A stretch of DNA of 16,349 bases from Candidatus Odinarchaeota archaeon. Its GTDB lineage: Archaea; Asgardarchaeota; JAGGXT01. Positions 5,376-14,269 of this stretch are shown here, piece after piece. The notes under the pieces were generated by a model. It saw nothing but the letters and a program-made list of their open reading frames with translations. It was not told where the DNA came from and made no database searches. How positions within the stretch are numbered: the first letter of the stretch is position 1; every line of letters starts with the position of its first letter. The translations under genes were made by a program, and so were the position numbers. The stretch lies in the NCBI GenBank assembly GCA_021162905.1, contig JAGGXT010000100.1:1-16349 (forward strand). The letters run 5' to 3'.

Positions 5376-8145
5376 ATATTTTATTTTCCAAATATTCTGA
5401 TATTTCGCGTATTTTTTTATCGATATCACTAACTAATTTAGAACCACCTTGATATATAGTGGATGATACCTTTCCTGCGCCACCGCTTAGTATTTTAGCT
5501 ATTTCTTTAGCAATTACTTCAATTGAATATCCCTTGTCACAAAAAGCTGAATTGCCTACTACTAAGAATCTTATTGATCTGTCAATTTTTGTAATCAAGA
5601 CTGCGAATAGTGGATAGTCAACTATATTAGAAATTTGATTTCCATACTCTAAAAGCTCTTTTTGATCCACCACGTCCACGCAGTCTACAATGAAGTAAAC
5701 GTCATTAATGAGTCTTTTCTTTTGAAGCAGTAGATTAATTTTTAGTTTAACCAGTTCAATTCTAGCTCGTTCTAATTCCTTTCTATATTGTTTCCACTCA
5801 TTAAAGAATCGTAGCACAGTATCAGGAAGTTTCTCTGTTTCAACATGTAAGATATTAGCTGCTTTAGTAAGAAGTCTTCTGTCTCTATTCATAAAATCAA
5901 GAGCTGACTCTCCTACTGCATATTCAATGCGAACCACACCATCTTGAATTCTTTTTACACGGACTATTCTAACAAGGCCTATGTCTCCTGTTTTTTTGAC
6001 GTGAGTCCCGCCGCATGCCTCTACATCCCAATCTTTTACTTCAAGGACACGAATGGTTTTTCCTGGAACCACGCCACCCTGATAAAGTCTGAATCCATAT
6101 GTATCTTCTGCCTTTCGTCTATCCATAAATTTCGTAATCACTTCACGATTCTCCATAATAACTCTATTTATGAGCCGTTCTATTTTCTCTATTTCATCTA
6201 AAGTAAGCGACTGATAATGAGTTATATCTAGACGTGACACTTCAGGGTTTAATTGAGATCCCCACTGCCATACATGCCTCCCAAGAACTTTTCTAGCCGA
6301 TCCTAAAAGTATATGCGTTGCTGTATGGTGTCTCATTAGTTGAATTCTTCGCTCCCAATTGATTTTACCATGAACAATATCACCTTCAGAAAAATCAACC
6401 TCTGGCATAATATGAATAACTAATTGACCAACCTTCTGAGTATCAATAACAGCCCTTCCATTTATTTTGCCAGTATCTCCTGGCTGTCCTCCTCCTTCAG
6501 GATAAAATGCAGTTTTATCTAAAATAACGTATTTTTTGCCATTGCTATCTAAAATTTTTAGCACCTTAGCATCAAATTCTTTGATATAGGAGTTCTCATA
6601 ATAAAGAGTTTTCGTGGGAGGTAGATCTTCAACTTGAGACAAATCTATAATTATTTCAGCCTTCTTTTCTTCTCTCTTTGGAGCAGATTCATCTTTTTCG
6701 GTAATAACACTATAGACATCAGGAGGGATATCTATTTTTATATTCTCTTTGCTCGCAACTTCTTGAACTATCTCGGGAGTAATACCATGACTTACATACA
6801 ATTCACGCCATTTTTCGAGCGATATTTCCTTTTTTCTCTTTAGAATATTCTTTATCATATTCACTGCTCTTGAGTATGTTTTTCTGAATCTCTCAGCTTC
6901 CAAATTGAAAATTTTTACAATATCGTCGTAAGCTTCCTCAAGCTCGGGGAATAAATCTTTTAAGTAGTCTATATGCCATAATGCAACATCCTCTAAGGTA
7001 AAGTCAAAGTTATATTTGTCAAGAAAGCTTAACGCTCTCCTTAATACGACTCTGAGATTATATCCACCACCAACATTACTAGGTATTGCACCATCGGTTA
7101 GAGCAAAGACCAGTGTTCTAACATGGTCACCAATAGCATAGAGAGCTTGCATAGGAGCTACTGTTGACTTTAGATAATCAACATCTACAGAAAGTTGCTT
7201 AGCAATTTTTTCCCATGTGCTACTAATGTTTTTTATTTCAGTAACGTCTAAACTTCCAGCAAGTTTAGCATACCTACTAAATAAATCCCAGTCGATATCA
7301 ACATTTCCGTGCTTGATTAATTTTTTCATAACAGGACCAAAAACGCATTCATATGATGTTGGAGTCCCATTAGATATCCACACTAGCCGTTCGTGACCCC
7401 ATCCAACATCAATAACACGAGTGGATAGCTCTTTTGGGCCCTCTGGTGTTTGCTCATACTGCATGAATACTTGATTCACAACCTCTAGGCCACGTATAAA
7501 ATATTCCATTGATGGACCAAAATTGCCTCCACCCACCCAGACATCCTCTTTTGCGACAATTTCTTCCTTTGGTATTCCCAGCCATTTTGTAAGAAATATA
7601 AAGTTCATTTCAAGACATTCGTTTTTCCAGTAAATTGTCTTTTCTTTTGTGTTAAATGCGTGTTGACCACCCATTATAAATGAAGTAAAGTGTCTACCAG
7701 TAACACCTACATTTGAAAGATCACCAAACCTTAGGCAAACTTGAGGAACTACTAATGGATTTGCTGGAGGGTCTACCTCACCTCGCACAACAAATGGTTG
7801 GAAATTGCTGATGGAAGCTATTGTGAAATATAGGTCATCTCTCCAACGTGCAACTACAGGATATCGTTTTATTTCAGTATGGCCTCGTTTTTTAAAATAA
7901 TCCGCAAAAAATCGCCACATTTCAATATAATCAAACTTTTTATTAGTTGGAGGATTACCTATAAATTCGTAACTTCCACAAGGTGGTTCGCCGCAAACCT
8001 CTCTATCAGGATCTAAAGTCCAGAAATATCTATTGCAAATGGGACATTTCTTTCTGATAAAACCTTCCTGCTTAAAGAAGTCAACCTCATAATGAATCTT
8101 ATAATCTTTTGAAAACTTTTTTCGTAACTCATCTTTCGATAACAT
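5365..8145 (-). CDS. alaS: Alanyl-tRNA synthetase (archaeal type)
   Basis: The class II enzyme charges tRNA-Ala with alanine and clears mischarged Ser/Gly. The 926-residue protein has an N-terminal zinc cluster typical of archaeal AlaRS (C34, C37, C51, C56). It continues with the catalytic core (about 65-420, with the motif region RWRDDLYFTIASISNFQPF starting at R100), a linker, and the tRNA-recognition and GGGQPGD region (551-557). The editing domain has its zinc ligands in HTATH (H607, H611) and CGGTH (C711, H715). A C-Ala/DHHA1-like tail follows. The usually glycine-rich tail motif is weak here (GGAGKVSSTIYQGG, 888-901). ATG 8145 has a GGAGG site at 8154-8158 with an 8-base spacer. The gene follows aspS by 16 bases, so they form an operon. 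It overlaps the RAM gene end-to-end by 11 bases. Confidence 0.97.
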   Translation of the reverse strand: MLSKDELRKKFSKDYKIHYEVDFFKQEGFIRKKCPICNRYFWTLDPDREVCGEPPCGSYEFIGNPPTNKKFDYIEMWRFFADYFKKRGHTEIKRYPVVARWRDDLYFTIASISNFQPFVVRGEVDPPANPLVVPQVCLRFGDLSNVGVTGRHFTSFIMGGQHAFNTKEKTIYWKNECLEMNFIFLTKWLGIPKEEIVAKEDVWVGGGNFGPSMEYFIRGLEVVNQVFMQYEQTPEGPKELSTRVIDVGWGHERLVWISNGTPTSYECVFGPVMKKLIKHGNVDIDWDLFSRYAKLAGSLDVTEIKNISSTWEKIAKQLSVDVDYLKSTVAPMQALYAIGDHVRTLVFALTDGAIPSNVGGGYNLRVVLRRALSFLDKYNFDFTLEDVALWHIDYLKDLFPELEEAYDDIVKIFNLEAERFRKTYSRAVNMIKNILKRKKEISLEKWRELYVSHGITPEIVQEVASKENIKIDIPPDVYSVITEKDESAPKREEKKAEIIIDLSQVEDLPPTKTLYYENSYIKEFDAKVLKILDSNGKKYVILDKTAFYPEGGGQPGDTGKINGRAVIDTQKVGQLVIHIMPEVDFSEGDIVHGKINWERRIQLMRHHTATHILLGSARKVLGRHVWQWGSQLNPEVSRLDITHYQSLTLDEIEKIERLINRVIMENREVITKFMDRRKAEDTYGFRLYQGGVVPGKTIRVLEVKDWDVEACGGTHVKKTGDIGLVRIVRVKRIQDGVVRIEYAVGESALDFMNRDRRLLTKAANILHVETEKLPDTVLRFFNEWKQYRKELERARIELVKLKINLLLQKKRLINDVYFIVDCVDVVDQKELLEYGNQISNIVDYPLFAVLITKIDRSIRFLVVGNSAFCDKGYSIEVIAKEIAKILSGGAGKVSSTIYQGGSKLVSDIDKKIREISEYLENKIFRV

Positions 8146-8161
8146 AAGAATTGCCTCCTAA

Positions 8162-9523
8162 TTAGGGAGTTACCCTAGTTCTAGTCCTAGGGAAAAGAGT
8201 TGCCTCTCTAATGTTGGATAAATTTAGTAGTTGCATTGTAAAGCGCTCTAATCCCAGACCAAAACCACCATGAGGAGGTACTCCATATTTAAAGAATTTC
8301 GTATAAAACTTAAAACTATCGGGATTTAAGTTCTTCTCTTTTATCCTTTGGACCAAGAAATCATAATCGTGAATACGTTGCCCACCAGTGGTTATTTCTA
8401 AACCCTTATAATCTAAGTCGAAACTTCTAGTTAAGCGGGGATCCTCTGGTTTGAGCATAGTATAAAATGGCCGTATAGCTTCAGGATACTCTGTAATGAA
8501 ATAAAACTCAACATTGTACTTTTCTTTCATTATTTTTCCAAGTAACCGCTCACCTTCGGTGTCTATATCTTCACCAAAAGGTATTTCTTTACCCTCACTT
8601 GATAACAAATCAAGTGCTTCAGAGTAAGTAACTCTCTTAAATGGCAAACTTGGTCGAGTTACTTCAACCTCTAAGAGCTCAAGGTATTGTTTACCATGTT
8701 TAATAACTTCGTCAATTGCAAATGCAACAGCATTTTCAAGAACCTGCATTACATCTTCATGGGATTTTATCCATGCAATCTCAGCATCGATACTTATATA
8801 CTCATTAAGATGTCTGGGAGTATTATGCTCTTCTGCTCTATAAGCGGGAGCTACTTCAAATACTTTATCAAATCCAGCAACTAACATTAGCTGCTTATAT
8901 AGTTGAGGACTTTGAGCTAAGTATACGTCATATTCAAAATATTTTACTCTAAACACATTTGCGCCACCCTCGGTTGCCTCAGCTACTATCTTTGGTGTAT
9001 GAATCTCTATGAAACCGTTCTTAATGAAAAATTCTCTCAGCGCGTTAACAAGAATACTCCTTACCATAAATATGGCTTGATTTCTTGGTTTTCTTAGATC
9101 TATTGGTCTATTATCATAACGTGTATCAAAAAGAGCAGGAACGGTTTCAGTGACATCAAGAGGTAATGGTGTAGCAGATAGGCTGACAATATTAAGATCA
9201 TTAACTAAAACTTCGACTCCTTTTTTAACATTGGGATTTGCCTTAACATGTCCTTTTACAATTATAGCGGATTCCGGTGTCAACTTCTTAATTTGAGAAA
9301 ATTCAGAATCGCTGATTTCGCCTTTTTTAACTACAAGCTGAATAATTCCAGATCTATCTCTTAAGAGAATAAACTTAAGTTTGCCAACATCCCTGATTCT
9401 ATGAACCCATCCATATAAGACAACCTCATTTTCATCAAGTTCAGGAGTTATATCACCACAGTAATGTGTTCTCTGCCAAAGTAGTTTTGAGTTTATTTCT
9501 TTTAGTTTTTCTGTGATGTCCAT
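8162..9523 (-). CDS. aspS: Aspartyl-tRNA synthetase (archaeal type; tRNA-Asn discrimination unclear)
   Basis: The class IIb enzyme makes Asp-tRNA-Asp and, in non-discriminating forms, also Asp-tRNA-Asn for later amidation. The 453-residue protein has an N-terminal OB-fold anticodon-binding domain (about 34-118). Its catalytic core shows motif 2 (FEVAPAYRAEEHNTPRHLNEY region, 222-242) and motif 3 (GGFGLGLERF, 419-428). Length suits archaeal AspRS, with no bacterial insertion domain. H41 occupies the place of Trp26 of the discriminating Thermococcus enzyme, as in non-discriminating ones, whereas K100 matches its Lys85. I start at ATG 9523, with GGTGA at 9528-9532; an in-frame ATG at 9550 lies upstream of that site. 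It is the first gene of an aspS-alaS operon and is divergent from valS. Confidence 0.96.
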   Translation of the reverse strand: MDITEKLKEINSKLLWQRTHYCGDITPELDENEVVLYGWVHRIRDVGKLKFILLRDRSGIIQLVVKKGEISDSEFSQIKKLTPESAIIVKGHVKANPNVKKGVEVLVNDLNIVSLSATPLPLDVTETVPALFDTRYDNRPIDLRKPRNQAIFMVRSILVNALREFFIKNGFIEIHTPKIVAEATEGGANVFRVKYFEYDVYLAQSPQLYKQLMLVAGFDKVFEVAPAYRAEEHNTPRHLNEYISIDAEIAWIKSHEDVMQVLENAVAFAIDEVIKHGKQYLELLEVEVTRPSLPFKRVTYSEALDLLSSEGKEIPFGEDIDTEGERLLGKIMKEKYNVEFYFITEYPEAIRPFYTMLKPEDPRLTRSFDLDYKGLEITTGGQRIHDYDFLVQRIKEKNLNPDSFKFYTKFFKYGVPPHGGFGLGLERFTMQLLNLSNIREATLFPRTRTRVTP

Positions 9524-9581
9524 AAAATCACCAGCTAAATTTTTTTGCAAATAAAATTTAATAGTTGTTTACTTAAAAAAG

Positions 9582-9589
9582 ATTTAAAT
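9582..9589 (-). promoter_or_regulatory. TATA-like box for the aspS-alaS operon
   Basis: ATTTAAAT on the minus strand lies about 60 bases before ATG 9523. A start site about 25 bases downstream (near 9560) would leave a leader of roughly 35 bases with the GGTGA site. The spacer 9524-9683 between aspS and valS holds nothing else I can support. Confidence 0.45.
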
Positions 9590-9645
9590 GTGTTTCGTGA
9601 TTTAACTTCCAATGTTTCCATAAGGCAAATAACTCTTAAACATTG

Positions 9646-9654
9646 TATAAAATA
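9646..9654 (+). promoter_or_regulatory. TATA-like box for valS
   Basis: TATAAAATA lies 30-38 bases before ATG 9684. The usual 25-base spacing puts the start site near 9675, giving an almost leaderless message that would cut into the AGGAGTGA site at 9671-9678. An alternative box, CTTAAA near 9634-9640, would give a leader of about 24 bases and keep the site. The sequence does not decide between them. Confidence 0.4.
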
Positions 9655-9683
9655 ATAGTTTATGGTTAAAAGGAGTGAGTTAC

Positions 9684-12128
9684 ATGTCGATTTCTAATTC
9701 TAAGCTTAAAGAAAAACAATGGACGCCAAAAATAGAGGAGGAAATAATAGACTACTGGTTTAAAAATAAAATATTTAAGTTTAATAAAGACACAAAGAAA
9801 CCAGTTTTCGCAATAGATACTCCTCCCCCATACTGTAGTGGTGCCTGGCATATCGGCGGAGCAATACACTATTCTCAAATAGATATGATCGCAAGATATA
9901 TGAGAATGTCTGGATATGAAGTCCATTTTCCGATGGCAACTGATAGAAACGGATTACCTATAGAAGTTCAAGTTGAAAAAGCATATGGCATTGCTATGCA
10001 CTCTACACCGAGGGACAAGTTCATACAATTATGTAAAGAGTTTCTTGATAAATATGAGAGAGAAATTCTTGAATTGGCAAGACGTTTAGGGTTAAGCTGT
10101 CATAATTTTGATAACATAATAAGAACAGATAGTCCAGAGTATAGAGCAATCACGCAAGCCACATTTATAGAACTCTGGAAAAGAGGTTTGATTTATGAGG
10201 ATTATAGACCTAATAACTGGTGTCCTGGATGCAAAACAACAATAGCCGACGCGGAAGTTGAATATATTGAAAGAGAAACTTATTTGAACTACATAAAGTT
10301 CAAAATAGAGGATAGTGACGAGGATCTTATAATAGCAACAACCAGACCCGAACTACTTGCTGCTTGCGCTGCAGTTATCGTTCATCCGGACGATTCGAGA
10401 TATAAACATCTACATGGTAAGTATGCAATAACTCCAATTTATAATAAGAGAGTAAAGATTGTACCCCATAAAGAAGCTAAAATGGAATTTGGATCTGGAG
10501 CTGCGATGATCTGTTCATATGGAGATTATACGGATGTGAGGCTATTTAGGGAATTAAAGCTAAAACCTATTGTTTTAATAACTCCTGAGGGGACTTTATC
10601 TGAAGAAGCAGGAAAATATGCAGGACTGACAGTAGAAGAAGCTAGAAGAAGAATTATAGAGGATCTTAAATTACAAGGTCTTCTCATCAAGCAAGAAAAA
10701 ATATTACAGAGAACTCCAATATGCTGGCGTTCTAAAGACCCCATAGAGTTTATTCCTATGAAAGAGTTTTATCTTAAGCAGATTGACTTTGTTGATGATA
10801 TTAGGAAAATAGCTGATGAAATAAAATTTTTACCTCCAGAATCAAAACAGATCTTGCTAAATTGGTTAGACTCTATCTCTACAGACTGGCCTATTAGTAG
10901 AAGGAGATATTATGGAACAGAAATTCCAATTTGGTATTGTAAAAATTGCGGAAAGCCCGTACTTCCAGAGCCGGGCAGATATTATCAACCTTGGAGGGAA
11001 AAACCTCCCTTTGATAAGTGCCCATATTGTGGATCTACAGACGGATTTGAGGGAGAGTGGAGAACTTTTGATACTTGGATGGATAGCTCTATAACAGCAA
11101 TTGAATATATAGGATATATGAGGGACGATGACCTCTTTAGAAAGGCGTTTCAAAATGTGCTAAGACCTCAAGGTAAGGACATCGTTAGGACTTGGCTATA
11201 CTATACACTTTTAAGGGTGTATCAACTAACTAATAGACCCGCATTTAAATATGTCTGGATAAGTGGAATGGTTGTTGATGAAAAAGGAGAAGCTATGCAT
11301 AAATCTAAAGGTAATATCGTATGGCCTAAACCATTAATTGAAAAGTATGGAAGTGACGCTCTTCGTCTCTTTGGATGTCTAGAAGCTAGCCTCGGATCGG
11401 ATATTCGTTATAGTGAAGATAGATTGCGGGGCGCATTTAAATTCCTAACCAAATTGTGGAACATCGCACGTTTTATATCAGCATTCTCAATTCCTAAGGA
11501 AAAGAGTTCTTATGAGTTACAACCAACCGATAAATGGATATTAGGGCTTCTTAATGAGGTTATAAAGAAGGCAAAAAATGGATATGACAATCTCAACTTC
11601 CACATACCAGCAGTTGAAGTTAGAAATTTTGTGTGGAACATCTTTGCAGATCACTATATAGAAATGGTTAAACCAAGAGCCTATAATAGAAATGGAGAGT
11701 TTGATAAAAAAGAGCAAAACGCAGCTTGGTACACTCTCCATACCGTTCTGAAAACTGTTTTAAAACTGTTAGCTCCGATAATTCCTATGATCACGGAGAA
11801 AATATACTTAGAACTTTATCATGACGAGGGAGAAAGCATTCATCTATCTCAATTTCCGACACCAGTAAAGGACTGGGAGACCGATCTCATCGAGAAAACT
11901 AATAAGATAATAGAGATAAACAGCGAGATCTGGAAATTCAAAAAGAAACATAAGATGTCACTTAAAGAGAGTCTATCTGAAGTTTGGATGCCTGAGGAAT
12001 TAAGTATCTTTAAAAAGGATCTGAAAGAAATGCATCACATAGAAAAGTTAAACTTTGGTAAGCCTGAGAATATTGAGCAATACGATAAAGTCGGAGAGTC
12101 CTTAGAGATTTATATTAGAAGAAAATAA
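9684..12128 (+). CDS. valS: Valyl-tRNA synthetase (archaeal branch with HIGG signature)
   Basis: The class I enzyme charges tRNA-Val and edits threonine errors. The 814-residue protein begins with the ValRS-type IDTPPPYCSGAWHIGG (44-59), where the last His of the class I HIGH motif is Gly. It continues with ATDRNGLPIEV, the paired zinc ligands C180/C183, and the CP1 editing domain with TTRPE (219-223). A second Cys set follows (C419, C422, C446, C449), with DTWMDSS and the KMSKS-loop equivalent AMHKSKGN (537-544). The helical anticodon-binding domain fills the rest, and the long C-terminal coiled arm of bacterial ValRS is missing. HIGA/HIGG with DRNGLP is known from a distinct archaeal ValRS group (Thermoplasma/Sulfolobus-like). 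ATG 9684 has the AGGAGTGA site at 9671-9678; an in-frame GTG at 9675 lies within that site. IleRS is the only serious alternative. Confidence 0.93.
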   Translation: MSISNSKLKEKQWTPKIEEEIIDYWFKNKIFKFNKDTKKPVFAIDTPPPYCSGAWHIGGAIHYSQIDMIARYMRMSGYEVHFPMATDRNGLPIEVQVEKAYGIAMHSTPRDKFIQLCKEFLDKYEREILELARRLGLSCHNFDNIIRTDSPEYRAITQATFIELWKRGLIYEDYRPNNWCPGCKTTIADAEVEYIERETYLNYIKFKIEDSDEDLIIATTRPELLAACAAVIVHPDDSRYKHLHGKYAITPIYNKRVKIVPHKEAKMEFGSGAAMICSYGDYTDVRLFRELKLKPIVLITPEGTLSEEAGKYAGLTVEEARRRIIEDLKLQGLLIKQEKILQRTPICWRSKDPIEFIPMKEFYLKQIDFVDDIRKIADEIKFLPPESKQILLNWLDSISTDWPISRRRYYGTEIPIWYCKNCGKPVLPEPGRYYQPWREKPPFDKCPYCGSTDGFEGEWRTFDTWMDSSITAIEYIGYMRDDDLFRKAFQNVLRPQGKDIVRTWLYYTLLRVYQLTNRPAFKYVWISGMVVDEKGEAMHKSKGNIVWPKPLIEKYGSDALRLFGCLEASLGSDIRYSEDRLRGAFKFLTKLWNIARFISAFSIPKEKSSYELQPTDKWILGLLNEVIKKAKNGYDNLNFHIPAVEVRNFVWNIFADHYIEMVKPRAYNRNGEFDKKEQNAAWYTLHTVLKTVLKLLAPIIPMITEKIYLELYHDEGESIHLSQFPTPVKDWETDLIEKTNKIIEINSEIWKFKKKHKMSLKESLSEVWMPEELSIFKKDLKEMHHIEKLNFGKPENIEQYDKVGESLEIYIRRK

Positions 12129-12150
12129 AAAGCAAAATACTTTTTATTTT
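12122..12150. terminator. Bidirectional terminator: perfect 11-bp inverted repeat between valS and thrC
   Basis: AAAATAAAAAG (12122-12132) and its exact complement CTTTTTATTTT (12140-12150) flank a 7-base loop. Each strand therefore ends in a T-rich run suited to archaeal termination. The stop codons of both converging genes lie inside the arms: TAA of valS at 12126-12128 and TAA of thrC at 12144-12146 (minus strand). Confidence 0.7.
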
Positions 12151-13409
12151 TTCAAATCTGAAAATACTTTTTCTAACTCTTCTATTTTTGGATTTATCAC
12201 TGGCGGTACTTCAAACTGTTTTTGAACAACCTCAGGATCCTTTAATCCACCACCAGTAAGGAGTATTACTACCTTATCTGACGAGTCTATTTTCCCCTCA
12301 TCAATCATTTGCATAAGCCCTGCTAATCCTGCAATGCCAGATGGCTCAACAAAAAGCCCTTCATACTTTGCAATCCTTCTCTGAGCCTCTAAAATGAGAG
12401 AATCTGGAACAGCAATAGCATCTCCACCAGTTGACCTTACTGCTTCTAAGCCTATATCAGCATCCCAAGGATACGGGTCCTCTAATCCTTCGGCGACAGT
12501 CTCAGGATGATCCCAAGGAATTATATTTTTAGGATCCATGTTCTCTTTAAACGCTCTTACAAAAGGTGCATTGCCCTCAGACTGGACAGCAACTATTTTT
12601 GGTAAAGTGTCTATTAGACCCATCTCTTTAAATTCCTTTAGCCCTTTGTATAGGCCACCAAGAAGCCCAGCAGCACCAACTTGAACAAAGAACCAATCTG
12701 GGACTTCAAAGTTTAAATCCTCAATTATTTCGTATCCGAGTGTTTTATTGCCCTCGAACTGCCATGGATTAAATGGGCCAAAGCTTGGACATGGAATCCA
12801 TCCATATTTTTTATGACTTTCGACCATCAACTTAACCGTTGGATCTACACCACCAGCCCATCCAGTAACTCTGACCACTCTAGCACCAAGTAATAGCAAC
12901 TGAGCAATTTTACCCATAGGAGCAAAATCAGGAACAAAAGTATAAGCTGTTAATCCAGCCCTAGCAGAATAAGCTGCCATAGCTGCAGCGGCATTCCCAC
13001 TTGAGGCAATTACTAATGTTTTTACACCAAACTCAACAGCCTTGGAAACTCCAACCGTCATTGGTCTATCCTTGAAGGATTGCGTTGGATTTCTAGTCTC
13101 ATCCTTCATATATAGATTTTTAAGACCCAAATTCTCTGCAAGCCTCTTAGATTTCAGAAAAGGAGTCCCTCCTTCACCTAGGGTTACTATGTTTTTTCTG
13201 TCATTTAAAGGAAGTAATTCAAAGTATTTCCATACTCCGGGCGCTCTCTTACTAAGTTCCTCTTTCGTAATTATTTCTCTGATCTTTTCATAATCGTAGT
13301 ATATATTTATCCTACCACGGCATCCCTCTGTTGAGCACATGAACACCTTTTCGTCAAGCTCATATTCTCTATTACAATGCGAACAAACAAGTTTTGTGAT
13401 ATAACTCAT
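12144..13409 (-). CDS. thrC: Threonine synthase
   Basis: A PLP-dependent cytosolic enzyme that converts O-phosphohomoserine to threonine. The 421-residue protein starts with a rubredoxin-like Cys4 knuckle (C9, C12, C25, C30), common in archaeal threonine synthases. The PLP site is NPTQSFKDRP with K113 as Schiff-base lysine. The phosphate-binding ASSGNAAAAMAAYSARAG, a glycine-rich GAAGLLGGLYKG segment and a C-terminal LLTGGGLKD follow. Related fold-type II enzymes (cysteine synthase, threonine dehydratase) lack this N-terminal Cys4 unit. I start at ATG 13409, with GGTGA at 13414-13418; an in-frame ATG at 13421 lies upstream of that site. It follows the ABC permease gene by 62 bases on the same strand, so read-through is possible although no functional tie is obvious. 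It converges on valS across a shared palindrome. Confidence 0.95.
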   Translation of the reverse strand: MSYITKLVCSHCNREYELDEKVFMCSTEGCRGRINIYYDYEKIREIITKEELSKRAPGVWKYFELLPLNDRKNIVTLGEGGTPFLKSKRLAENLGLKNLYMKDETRNPTQSFKDRPMTVGVSKAVEFGVKTLVIASSGNAAAAMAAYSARAGLTAYTFVPDFAPMGKIAQLLLLGARVVRVTGWAGGVDPTVKLMVESHKKYGWIPCPSFGPFNPWQFEGNKTLGYEIIEDLNFEVPDWFFVQVGAAGLLGGLYKGLKEFKEMGLIDTLPKIVAVQSEGNAPFVRAFKENMDPKNIIPWDHPETVAEGLEDPYPWDADIGLEAVRSTGGDAIAVPDSLILEAQRRIAKYEGLFVEPSGIAGLAGLMQMIDEGKIDSSDKVVILLTGGGLKDPEVVQKQFEVPPVINPKIEELEKVFSDLKK

Positions 13410-13471
13410 AGAATCACCCAACCTAATTTTGTCTTTAATCCATTTTTTGGTAAAATAATGAAAAAGTTAAC

Positions 13472-14269
13472 TTATAAGGTTTCTCTGAAAGCCCATGGTA
13501 TAAGCATTCTTTCAAGGATATGCATTAACCCGAAAAGACCTATTCCCATAATAGCTAGCATTACTATTGCAGCAAATGCTATATCCGTATTCAACGTTGG
13601 CGTAGCAGCCAAGATTAAATACCCAAGTCCACGAGTTGATGCGACAAACTCTCCAATGACGGCACCTACAATTGCTAGGGTTACAGCGCTTTTAAGACCA
13701 CTAAAGAAGAACGGCATGGCATATGGCAGTTTAATTTTAATAAATATCTGAGTTGAACTTGCATTTAAAAGCCTTGCAATATCAATTAGTTCGGGAGGGG
13801 CTGTTAAGAAACCAGTTGTTAAATCTACGACTATTACAAAAAATGCTACCAGAAAAGCTACAACTACTTTAGACTCTAGTCCTAGTCCGAACCAAAGCAC
13901 AATAATAGGTGCGATAGCAACTTTAGGAACTGTTTGAAACACGAGTAGTATCGGGTAAATGGTATTCTGCAGAGCCTTTGAATACGCAATTGCAATACTT
14001 ATAGGGACTGCAAGGGCCACTGCGATAATGAAACCAAAAATTGATTCATAAAAGGTGATATACGAATGATACAATAAAGTTCTGGTTAGACGCGTCATTT
14101 GATATATAATATCAGACGGCGCAGGTAATAACCATAATGGTATATTAAAGACCTTGCATACGACCTCCCAAATTATTACAATAATAGTTAATGTAATTAT
14201 TGGAAGAAGATATCCAATAATCAAGTCTTTTATTCTTTCTTTTAGTGTGATCTCACGAGTTCTACTCAT
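13472..14269 (-). CDS. ABC transporter permease (SsuC/TauC/ThiX-like)
   Basis: The membrane subunit of an importer for a small organic solute, 265 residues. About six hydrophobic segments are visible: roughly 16-38, 75-96, 105-128, 133-152, 193-213 and 229-250. The cytoplasmic coupling (EAA) loop reads ELIDIARLLNASSTQIFIKIKLP (160-182), and LGYLILAA near the C-terminus is typical of the nitrate/sulfonate/taurine group. Length is normal. Its ATG overlaps the stop of the ATPase gene by four bases (ATGA, 14266-14269), with GGTGA at 14277-14281. The ATPase and permease are thus made together. Two copies would form the pore with two ATPases. Confidence 0.93.
   Translation of the reverse strand: MSRTREITLKERIKDLIIGYLLPIITLTIIVIIWEVVCKVFNIPLWLLPAPSDIIYQMTRLTRTLLYHSYITFYESIFGFIIAVALAVPISIAIAYSKALQNTIYPILLVFQTVPKVAIAPIIVLWFGLGLESKVVVAFLVAFFVIVVDLTTGFLTAPPELIDIARLLNASSTQIFIKIKLPYAMPFFFSGLKSAVTLAIVGAVIGEFVASTRGLGYLILAATPTLNTDIAFAAIVMLAIMGIGLFGLMHILERMLIPWAFRETL

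Noticed and set aside
9524..9550. Earlier ATG start for aspS
   Set aside because: A GGTGA site at 9528-9532 lies within that extension, four bases before ATG 9523.
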